64,000 bases of DNA, from assembly GCA_954871525.1 (NCBI GenBank), contig OX940860.1, positions 22,290,001 to 22,354,000 on the forward strand, given 5' to 3'. Made by a program: the position numbers and the translations under genes. The stretch comes from Parietaria judaica (taxonomy: Eukaryota; Streptophyta; Magnoliopsida; Rosales; Urticaceae). Positions 34,669 through 44,865 of this stretch are shown here, in pieces (position 1 is the stretch's first letter; every line of letters begins with the position of its first letter). The notes beneath the pieces are model-generated. The model made no database searches, was not told the DNA's origin, and worked only from the letters and a program-made list of their open reading frames with translations.

Positions 34669-35456
34669 GGGTGTATTTGTTTGCACTTAATGAATCTCTT
34701 AATCTTATTGGGTCAGAGTCATTAAGTGCATTTGTTTTTTCTTATTAAAAATAACATCTTAATAGGTCTGAATAACCACTTAATCAGATTGACTCGTATG
34801 ATAAACCGTTGGAAAGCTTACGACGAGATGAATCCAATGATAGGTGGGAAGATATACTTTTGACGCTTTAAAAAAAAAATCGAATATTTATAGAAAATTA
34901 TATTAAAATAAAAGAATTATTAAGAAATTGAAATTAAAAGTTATCAAATATATCAATTAGTTTATATATAAAATATTATATATTTTTACGTTTTTATTTA
35001 CATGTTTACAGATTTATTAATATAATAAATTAAATAATCATTAAAAATTTAATCTACATTCAATTAATTATCATAAATAATTTTATAGATGATAGAATTT
35101 TTATAACGTACAATTTTTCAAAGTTTTTCAAATTTATTATATTTATATGTTATTATAAATTATTACTACTATAAAATATTTTCAATGATTTTTTTTTTAC
35201 AAAAAATATAATATTTTGATTTTATTAAAAAAATTATTTTAAATTTAGATTTATATTGTTATTGAAAATAATCAGTATATAATATTAGTGTATAATAAAA
35301 TTTCATTTCACAAGAAAAATATATTCAAATCTTCATTCAAATCTTAAAAAACAAACACACTTAATTTTTATTCATTCAGATTCGGATGTCACATCTTATC
35401 ATTTAAATCTACATTCAGATTCAGACGTCATAATCTTAATGTAAACAAACACAACC
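34669..35456. mobile_element. MITE with 17-bp terminal inverted repeats
   Basis: The left end reads GGGTGTATTTGTTTGCA; the right end, reverse-complemented, reads GGTTGTGTTTGTTTACA. Both ends are flanked by TAA (34666-34668 and 35457-35459), consistent with PIF/Harbinger-type integration; CTAAG is an alternative 5-bp reading. The 788-bp interior is extremely AT-rich and has no transposase. Confidence 0.55.
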
Positions 35457-37160
35457 TAAGCTACATATAAAAATTTACCATAACCCAAAGAGACATGTCA
35501 TCATCAATTTCTTTTTATTGTGTGGTTTCTAATTTATAAAATTTTCATTTATTTTTATTAATATTTTTTCTTATCTATTTTTTATCAGTGATTTTATGGT
35601 GAGAGTTCTATTATTACCTTTACCATATAAATTATTTATTTTCTCATTTCTTTATTTTTTTAAGCGATTGAAGAAATGCAGTCATGTATGCATGTATATA
35701 TATATGCATAAAATAACAAAGACATCCAAATTATCATCAAAACGTAATTATCATTACAATTATTGTAAATATTATCCCCAAGATAAATGCGTGCAACTGA
35801 TTTCTTCATTTTATATAATTTTTTTTATCTACAACTACTTTGCACAAATTTCAAGTTGGATTTTGTTACAATATTATGATTATGAAATACACAATCAGTA
35901 ATACAATTTCTATTTTTTTGTTCTTAGTATTAGTTTAATAGGGTTTTATTTTTTATTAAAAAAAGTTATTAGCACACTTTTGGTGAGATTGAAATGAGTT
36001 CGTGAGATTGAAATTGTGCATGATAAATTTCTAATAACGCTTTCATTTTCACTTTCTTTGATGGTGTCAAATTTTATGTTTGCTATCCTAACTATTTTTC
36101 ACGTAGATTTCTTAATGAGAAGTGTCAACGGCCAACTTAATTGATGAACAATAAGAATTCTATTCTTTAATAGTCACGACTCACAACAATTTCCTCGGGT
36201 TGTTTGCAAAATTGCAAATACTTCATTTCGCTGGTAATAATTCTTCAGGCATAATTTTGGTTTCTTGAGCATGATTAATATTGATTGTAATTTCTTATCT
36301 TCTTTTTTAAATACCATTTACATATGTATTACTCTCACATTATATGATTTACATTATTATGTAATTATTTGTAACATATGTTACAAATAATTACATAATA
36401 ATACAAAGTTAATTTATAATTTATACATAACTAATACACAACAAGATTTATTATTTTCTCACATATATTATTTGCCAATTCAATTATTATTATTATTATT
36501 ATTATTAATGCAAAACCTTACCAATTCAACCTTTTTTTTTTTAATGTTTTACCGTAGTTGTTTTACCTATTTATTTAAAAATTCACAAATATTTATGATC
36601 ATATTCACTAAAAATCGTACAACAAAATTAAACAATTACTATATTGTTTATGTACATATTTAAATTACATGATACACAATCAATTGATTAATTTGTTTAA
36701 TATTCCGCTTAATATTTAAATATATATATGTATATATATTCAAATATATTTACATTTTTAGTGTGTGGTTTGATCTTAGAAATTGTATAATGTATATTTC
36801 ATTTGCACATATAATCTGGTCAAAAAAATGTTTATGTCTCCAAGATTGTAATTATTACTTCCTTATTTCTTAAGGGATGTTTCAGGTAAACGATCTCGCG
36901 AATGCATTGGAGTCGATCAAAGACAACAACAGACTCTACTCGATGGCGACACAGAAACACTAAAAAAATTGTTGAGAGAGAAACATGTGTTTGCTAAAGT
37001 TAAGGTTCTCTTTGAGTTATCTCTCACGAGCAATTATTTGATTTGATTTTTCGTTAATTTAGTTTTAGTTTTTGTATTTATAAATTCATTGATTCCATTT
37101 GTTAGATCAACGTAATGTTAATGTTTATATAAGAAGCAACGACCTCCATAATATTGTATT

Positions 37161-37473
37161 TTTGGTTAGTTAGACCGATTACAGATTTTACATTATTAGT
37201 TATCAAACTTATAGGTATATTATCGTTGTTATTTATATTATCGCAATATTGATAGCTATCTTAATAGCTTTTTTTTTTACTGGTATGAAAGGAAAACATG
37301 TTATGCCAAAGTCTAATACTTTGTAACTAATTTTTTTTCTTTATGACCCTCTGCGTTCTATTTAATCGGTTAAACTTTGTAACTAACTTTAACTCTAATA
37401 ACACAAATTTATTTCATTATAATAAATAGAAACAAAAACCTGCTTATATAAATGGTGCACTATTTCATGGTTT
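37161..37473 (+). repeat. 313-bp direct repeat, copy A
   Basis: This copy is nearly identical to 39892-40204, from TTTGGTTAGTTAGACCG to TATTTCATGGTTT, with only a few substitutions and small T-run differences. Copy B begins 22 bp after the stop codon of the response-regulator-like gene, so it is that gene's 3' UTR. Copy A may therefore be the 3' relic of a lost tandem paralog. Confidence 0.8.
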
Positions 37474-38510
37474 TTTTGTACACCCCTAGTGCCAACAATC
37501 TCAAAGTATATGTTATTTGTTTATTTTTGTTTGATGCATATAAATATATAGGTATTTAATTTATATTTATTAAATTAATATATAGAAAGAAAGTTTAATA
37601 AAATTTAAAGGGATTGAGTTGAAATTTTGTGAAATTTTTATACTAAAAAATAAAATTGAAAGACCAAATCGTCGTTCTAAACTAATGTTTTTGAAGCGTC
37701 GTTCGCTGCAGCGAAATTAAAAAGAGTTTACAAGTTACAACGTCGTTGGCAGCCCTCTGACTCTCTAGCTAGTCTCACGCCCTCTCCGCCACGCCGCCGG
37801 ACCGTCTCGCAACGCCCAACGAAGCCGTCCCTCCGCCTCCGATCATCTTCTCAACCTCTAGGTTTGAAATCTTTTTTCAAAAATCCCTGTCAAGTTTGGA
37901 TAGCTTTAATTTGCTCAATTATTCGATCCATATGGGTCTAGGGTAACAAGGGTTTCGTGCTTTGTTCCTGTTATTTATTATGGTTTCCCACGTGAGTTTG
38001 ATCATCGCTTGAGTTATAAGCTAAGGTCAGAATTTTATGCAATTGGCAACTAGAGAAGAGATAGTCACAGGAAGACATTTTTCATGGTTTTAACTCACAA
38101 TTAATACTTGGGCCCGAGTGGGCCTGCTGTGTCGGTTGTGGTTTCGGGTCGATACCCGAAGGATACAGTTTCCTATTCGGGCATAGCTACGCAATTTATA
38201 ATTTTTTTAGGGTATCCTTTATCTGTTTTTGGAAATTTGAGGGCATAGTTTTAATGAAATTGAAATTCGAGGGTTAAAAAAACAAATTTTCTTAATATAT
38301 ATTCGCATAGATTCAAACTTCCCCAAAGTTTTTTGTTTTTCTTTCCCCGTGGTTAGTCTCTGTCTCGATCTGAATTGGGATTTCCTTTCGCTCCGATTCT
38401 AGGGTTTGAGAATCGCTGATTTTATTTTTTTGGTTTGAAATTGGGTTGTTTGTTTCTGGATTTGCGATATCTGATTGTTGATTGGAATCTGATTTTGTTG
38501 AGCAGAAAAC

Positions 38511-39068
38511 ATGGAGAGTGAAGCTTTTCTCAAAGCAAAGCCAAAGCTTCTCGTGGTGCAGAAGAAGTATCAGATTGATAACTACACACTTTTTAACTCT
38601 CGTTATCGTTGTAAGTGCATATTAGACTTATTGGTTATTTGGGTGTTGACAAAACAAATAAATATTAAGTCTAGTATATAATTTAGGGGTGAAAGTTTTG
38701 TCCTCCGTTCCCGGCTTCTAGTTAAAGGCCGGGATTTTGTCAGTGTCCCGTTTCTTGTTAAAGTTTATTCTCCCTGATTTCGTCTCGTCCCGATTATTAA
38801 AAAACCGGGAATTTTCCAAACCGGGACATGTTTTTGGCATCCCAATTTTTCGGTTCACGGTCCTGCTTTCACCCCTTTAATACTGGTCTATTTCAGTGCA
38901 CGCAACTGCTAGAGGAGAAACTGCAATTTCGAACGTGACGTCGTACGAGTTCGACGTCTTAATTATTGACGCTGAGTTGTATGACATGCCTGGACTTAAA
39001 CTTCTTAAGGACATCGCCAGAATATTAGTTAGGAAGCCGGTAATCATATGTGAGTATCACTTAAAACT

Positions 39069-39102
<34 letters not shown>

Positions 39103-39869
39103 GCTTGCTTGGGACTAAAATGAAACTTATTTTCAGTTGCAGCTTATAGTGAGAACAAAGACGATAGGCTCGAGGCGATGCGTTTGGGTGCGTGTGATTA
39201 TATCGTGAGGCCCATCACGGAGGAGCACCAGAAGAACATGTGGGACCATGTCCTTCGCTTGAAGAGGGAAGATGCCGTCACCGAAGAGGCCGAGCGACTT
39301 TCACGTCTTCAAATTATTACCCCCAAAAAGTCTCGGGTTAATGTTTGGACACCGAACCTCCATTCGCAGTTTGTCGACGTTGTGAACCTTATTGGATACG
39401 AGAGTATGTTTATTTTATTATTATTATTAGTTTTCTGACTTATAATTGGTTAGAAAAACTATAATTTCTTATCTTTGTTTTTCCACAGAGGCTACTCCTG
39501 CGAAAATCTTTAAAGTTATGCAAGTAATGGGGTGTGAAAATTTAACCCGACGCGCTGTCGCAAGCCATCTCAAGGTACGTACAAGATTATATTCCATTGT
39601 GAATGTGATTGTCCATGTTTAGAATCACTGACTTGTTCTATATATTCATTTAATTGCCTACTCAAATGTTTAGTATCTGCTATCATGATTAGGGAATAGT
39701 TGTAGTATATATATACTGATTGATTTGTTTTATTCGCATGATATTTAAATATAAATCTTAAAGACCGGTCATTTATCATTATTTGTAGGAATACAAAACC
39801 GGTGTATCGAAAAAACAACAACGAAAGGTCTCTGTCGCCAAAGAGCTTGGGAGTGTGAAGAATGAATGA
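38511..39869 (+). CDS. Short type-B response-regulator-like protein with degenerate receiver and GARP domain
   Basis: Five exons (38511-38610, 38897-39049, 39137-39403, 39489-39574, 39789-39869) give 228 residues. Residues about 10-125 align with a receiver domain. The usual acidic pair is replaced by LLVVQKKYQ; an Asp remains at the phosphoacceptor position in LIIDAELYDMPG; the conserved Lys before the terminal proline is Arg (DYIVRPI). A GARP/Myb-like domain follows: VWTPNLHSQFVDVVNLIGY ... KATPAKIF ... NLTRRAVASHLK. It ends soon after, lacking the long Gln/Pro-rich activation region of normal type-B ARRs. I infer a DNA-binding protein not controlled by classical phosphorelay, or a decaying paralog. 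A near-identical inverted copy starts at 63351. Confidence 0.8.
38686..38875. mobile_element. 190-bp MITE in intron 1 of the response-regulator gene
   Basis: The ends are perfect inverted repeats (GGGGTGAAAG ... CTTTCACCCC), flanked by TTTA at 38682-38685 and 38876-38879. The interior contains further complementary segments (CCGGGA ... TCCCGG type). The same element sits in the inverted gene copy near 63802-63991, so it was inserted before that duplication. Confidence 0.65.
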
Positions 39870-39891
39870 CACTCACACACACTCACCTTTC

Positions 39892-40204
39892 TTTGGTTAG
39901 TTAGACCGATTACAGATTTTACATTATTAGTTATCAAACTTATAGGTATATTATCATTGTTATTTATATTATCGCAATATTGATAGCTATCTTAATACCT
40001 TTTTTTTTACTGGTATGAATGGAAAACATGTTATGCCAGAGTCTAATACTTTGTAACTAATTTTTTTTTCTTTATGACCCTCTGCGTTCTTTTTAATCGG
40101 TTGAACTTTGTAACTAACTTTAACTCTAATAACACAAATTTATTTCATTATAATAAATAGAAACAAAAACCTGCTTATATAAATGGTGCACTATTTCATG
40201 GTTT
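39892..40204 (+). repeat. 313-bp direct repeat, copy B (3' UTR of response-regulator gene)
   Basis: This copy lies directly downstream of the stop codon at 39867-39869 and repeats 37161-37473 with few differences. With copy A it brackets the complete gene as 313-bp direct repeats 2.4 kb apart. Direct repeats of this kind can arise by unequal exchange; no LTR features (primer site or polypurine tract) are visible. Confidence 0.8.
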
Positions 40205-41243
40205 AATAGTGGCAAACATACTTAATTATCACAAATATTGCCCTATAATACCTATTTTTATTTTGTACTGAAAAATAGCTAAGTACGAGTAATGTTGCCC
40301 ATACTACTTATTCTAATTTTTGAACGGCAAAAATACTTAATTAAGACGAACGTTGAACTTTTTATATAATATTTTTACTATCGAAAGAAACCATTTATTT
40401 TCTTTCTCATCTCGTATTAAAAGAAGTGTCATCTGATGCAGATTTTGGCAGTTTGAATAGATTTTTGGTATATGTTGAGGTATTTATTCACTTGGAGTTG
40501 GTGAAATCTATCAATCATATCATTTGTTTGATAAATTAGTTTTTGGATTGTTAGTCTTAGGAGGGTTTAGTAATTTACTATATGTGATAATGTCTTAATG
40601 ATAATGTGTCTTAAAGTAGAGCAAGGTGTGTTTTTTTTTTTTTTTTCTTCAATTAGAGAGATAATGAAATATAAAACGTGTACTATGTATAAATAACTGC
40701 TATTGAAACTCAAATGTTTTTTTTAATGGAATTGAAACTCAATGTTTTACTTTTATGCACGAATATGTGGGTTAAATGATAGCCATTATATGTATATTTT
40801 ATTTATTTTTCCTGCTTTGAATCCAATAACCTTAGAAATCAATGCGAAGAGGTTATTTTTTTTTAAGTCATTAAAGAGATTTTCTATATCAATTTGATTA
40901 ATGCAAATAATTATAAATAAAAAAACTGACATTTATATGTGTTGTATAATTATTTGGTTATATCAAAAGTCCTTCCACTTTTAGACCATTATTAAATAAA
41001 AACGTATAAATTGGAAAGGCATTGTTTGCTATGTCAAGAGTCTTTTTAACGTGTTTATGTGTGTAAATATATACATAAACGTAATTGTTGATGCTCTGAG
41101 AATTTTTAAAAAAAATTGTGATGAAACTCATACAAACAATAGCAAAGAGACCATTTCATTCATGCTTTGCAATTAAAAGTCATGAATTTAAAGAGGTCAT
41201 GTAATAATTTAATTAATGCGTCATAATTACAAGGAAACATAGA

Positions 41244-41815
41244 GGAAAAAGTATCTTGACGTACCTTAAATTTCACGGCACATTCAAAATCTTCTTTTTA
41301 GAGGTAAAAGTACATATATATTAAAAATTATTTATGCCGTTGGTACCAAACCGTTAACTTTCATAAAATATTAAATTTTATTGCGGCATGAGTAAATAAT
41401 TTATCAGTAATGACATAAGTACTTAAGTTATTATCATATAGACATAAAATACGTAGAATTGGCATATAAAATTACAAAAATAGCTTAAATCACAATAACT
41501 TAAGTATTTATGTCGTCAACAATAATTTAAGAGTTTATGATATTTTTGTAATTTTAACTACCAATTCTATATATTTTATGTATAAGATAATAACTTAAGT
41601 ACTTATGTCGCTAATAAATGATAATAACTTAAGTAGTTACGTCGTCAATATTAACTTAAGAACATATGCCGTAATAAATATTGATATTTCTTGAAAGTTA
41701 ATGGTTTGGTACTAACGATCACATAAATAATATTAAAATTTTAGTACTTTTGCATATAAAAAATATGAAATATGTCGTTAACTTTAAGGTACTTCAAGAT
41801 ACTTTTACCTTTTAC
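41244..41815. mobile_element. Foldback-type MITE, about 570 bp
   Basis: The left end AAAGTATCTTGACGTACCTT and the right end AAGGTACTTCAAGATACTTT are inverted copies. Inner segments such as ACTTAAGTTATTATC and GATAATAACTTAAGT also pair, so most of the element can fold on itself. No open frame is present. The superfamily is not assignable by eye. Confidence 0.55.
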
Positions 41816-41939
41816 CTGTATTAATACAAAAAATTGATACTTATATAGTTATAATTTTTTTGGCTATATCAAAAGTCATTCCCTTCTCTCGTTTAGGCTT
41901 AGCCTTAAAAAAATTAAATTATCTAGTATGCTTATTAAA

Positions 41940-42408
41940 TTTAGGGTTAATGACGACAAAAATACTCAATGTTTGGTCAAAGAACTCCTCGTGTACCCAA
42001 AGTTTAAAAGTGGTGGGAAAAGTACCCAAAGCCGCATTTGGGGAGTTGACCACTCCATTCTCGTAACGCAATTAACTTACCCGTCAACTCTGGCCACGTG
42101 GACAAACGTTGGTTGTTGAAATAACAATTTTTTGCCACGTGGACAAGCCTTATTAGGGGTTTAATTCGTTGTTTTATCGTAAACGAGGTTGATGTGGGCT
42201 CATCCACGTGGCAAAAAATTGCTATGTCAGCAACCCACGTTTGTCCACGTGGCCAGTGTTAATATGTAAGTTAACTTCGCTACTAGAATCGAGTGGTCAA
42301 GGCCCCAAATGTGACTTTGGTTACTTATGCCACCACTTTTAAACTTTGAGTACACAAGGGGTTCTTTGACCAAACTTTGGGTATTTTTGCCATCATTAAC
42401 ACTTCAAT
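41940..42408. mobile_element. Foldback-type MITE, about 470 bp
   Basis: The left arm (AGGGTTAATGACGACAAAAA, then TTTGGTCAAAGAACTCC) is repeated inverted at the right end (GGTTCTTTGACCAAACTTTG, then TTGCCATCATTAAC). Inner arms carrying CCACGTGG motifs also pair. The two halves form one long imperfect hairpin. Exact ends and target duplication are unclear. Confidence 0.55.
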
Positions 42409-42556
42409 TTATAAACAAAGTCTCCACTCCATCTAATAGTATATCTAGTAATATGTATTGCTGATATTAATATGTTTAGTTAGATGCTTAAACAGATCTA
42501 TCACATTAATAAGTTAGATAATAAATTAAAGCCTCACTATGTTTTGCTATTTCAAC

Positions 42557-44227
42557 CAAGGTTCAACTTACCGAACTTTCCGATAAATCGGTTACCGTTT
42601 TCGACGGATTAATCGATAGCTTACCGATTAACCGACGGAAAACCTATAATATTGTAGCTTACCGATTACCGATACTTTTCGAAGATTATCGACGGATTAT
42701 CGACACTTTTCGATACTTTTCGACGGAAAACTTACAAAATATTTTTATAATATCATACCACAAAACATATGTAAATAAAGTCATACACACATATAATTCC
42801 ATCACAAGTCTCAAATCTAAAACACTTTCGCCGCAATTATGATGAAAACCAAAATACCTTCAAATCTGCAAATAAACTACACCAAAAAATCACATTAATA
42901 TTTCAAAAAATATTTAATAAAGGAAAACACCCATAAAAATGAGTAGATTACCTCACAAAACACGAAAGATAAACTTGCAATACTTTTGCCGCAGTTATAA
43001 GGAAAACCGAATTATCGTCAAATCTGCAAATAAACTACAACAAAAAATCAGATTAATATTTAAAAAAATATTTAATAAACGAAACCCCCCCCAAAAAAAT
43101 GAATAGATTACTTGACAAATCACAAAAAGTAAACTTTGAATACTTTTGCCATAATTATTAAGAAATCCGAATTATACCTCAAATCTGCCTAAAAATTGAC
43201 CGAAGTGCAAAACCAGTATTTCAATAATTTATTATTCAACTATATACATACATTTTTTTGATTAAATAGCTATAAAACTTAAAAAAAAAAAATGAATTTC
43301 TATACTTTTTACATAAAAAATAACCTAAAAAATATTGTAATCTTGATTTTTTCAATTCAAGACCTCAAAAAGCCACCACAAATTCGTATTTTTTACTAAC
43401 TACAATCTTTTAAAGCCTATACTAACCATAAATCATAAAAAAAAATCTATACTTTTACCAAATTTCAAATTTCAAAACTTTGTATACTTTTGCCTAACAA
43501 GCATAAAAATCCGAGTTTCCTCTCAATCTAACAAAATAATTACAAACTAAGCCATCAAAATAATTACAAACAAATTTTCATCAAGATATGTTCATAAGAA
43601 TGCAAAAATACAACTCAAAATCACAAAAGTACCAATCTTTACCCATTTATAAACATAACTCATATGAACAACTAACTCTTTAGTTTTGGAACTCATGCAA
43701 ATCTTCTCAAATTCGTGAAAATGAGTACATATCAAAGAACAAATGCATGATTCATATAGATATATCAATATAAGTCCTAGATCTACCAAAAAAATCGGAA
43801 AAAATTGAAGAAATTAGGTCGAAAACGCCTAAATAAAAACTTAAGAAACTTATGCCATTCAAACGAAAATTGTTGAAAAGAGGTGAAAGAATCGAAAATC
43901 GTCCACCTTACCAGGTCGAAAATCGTCGTTTGGTATAAGAAATAGGCTGCGGCTGGCGAGAAGGTCGAAATATTAGGGTTTGGTTTCGAAAATCGCTGAA
44001 AAGAGTATATTTATTCTCTGAAATAATTTTTTAAAATTCACCGAAAAGTACCAATTTTTTACACTAGAAAAAACGAAAATCGACTGGTAAGATGCTTATC
44101 GATTTTCGATAATCTCGTCGAAAAGAGTATAAAACGATAACTGTTATAGGCGAATACTTACCGGTAACCATTGAAAAGATCGAAAATCGTCGAAAATCGA
44201 CGATAATCGTCGATAATGCGAACCTTG
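42557..44227. mobile_element. Non-autonomous hAT-type element, 1,671 bp
   Basis: Perfect 8-bp duplications ATTTCAAC flank the element at 42549-42556 and 44228-44235. The terminal inverted repeat is CAAGGTTC at both ends (left CAAGGTTCAACTTACCG; right, reverse-complemented, CAAGGTTCGCATTATCG). The interior is dense in CGAAAATCG/CGATAATCG motifs near both ends and has internal repeats. There is no transposase. It is related in ends and motif content to 13081-14130. Confidence 0.8.
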
Positions 44228-44865
44228 ATTTCAACTTATAAATGTAAAACATGCGGGCTTAACTGGACGGACCGGACCGGTCCACCCCGACCCACTTTGA
44301 CACCACTAGATTAATCACATAATTTAAGTAGTTTAAAATTACAACTTATTGCATCATAATAATCGATGGCCGTTTTTAGGGATTTATATAGTAAGTGTAT
44401 ACATCGTATAAAAGTTTGAAATTCACCGTATAGGTTATGAAAACCATTTTCCCTTGACCCTAAAATCATTTACATAAACGTAACATACTTTCCTAAATTT
44501 CAGACATCTTAGGACAATTAAAGAGTAATTTTGTCTTTTTTTTTTAATAAAAAAAAATCACATTAAATACTGAGGTATCGAAAATCATCTATTCAAGTTT
44601 CCCTTTTCATCCCGGCCCAGTTTTTAAATTGTTTTTTATTTTCTTTTGTTTTTTCTAAACCGTAACAGACCAAGTGTTAGAAGGCCCGAAAAAATTGGAA
44701 TCGGACCAAAAGAGTTTAAATCCCGGAACGCCGTCCTTCGTGTTCGTACACTAGCTAGCAAATAGGAGTAGGAGTTGGAAATAGAAAACATCTCCTAAAG
44801 AAACGATCAACACATGTTTTTGGGCGTGGATGCGAGGTGAGAATGAAGATCCAACATAGACATTC

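Larger units (their letters stand above)
32336..38510. other. Nested small-transposon region between SYN4-like and response-regulator genes
   Basis: About 6 kb of AT-rich DNA without a supported gene. It holds a duplicated segment (about 32880-33290 and 34490-34665), the first copy interrupted by a SINE. It also holds a 60-bp minisatellite at 34008-34195, a MITE at 34669-35456, and the first copy of a 313-bp direct repeat at 37161-37473. A short exon-like open segment (acceptor TTTCAG then about 24 codons to TAA, near 36886-36962) is unassigned. The GC-rich, CT-containing stretch at 37740-37870 probably belongs to the promoter or leader of the downstream gene. Confidence 0.5.
40205..44865. 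other. Intergenic region dominated by foldback and hAT-type elements
   Basis: No gene is supported between the response-regulator-like gene and the acetolactate synthase subunit gene. The stretch contains a T-run near 40629-40646, two long inverted-repeat elements (41244-41815 and 41940-42408) and a hAT-type element (42557-44227). The segment 44640-44865 is probably the 3' UTR and downstream sequence of the minus-strand gene ending at 44866. Confidence 0.55.

Noticed and set aside
37161..40204. 313-bp repeats interpreted as LTRs
   Set aside because: No primer-binding site after the first copy, no polypurine tract before the second, and the second is directly the 3' UTR of a cellular gene.
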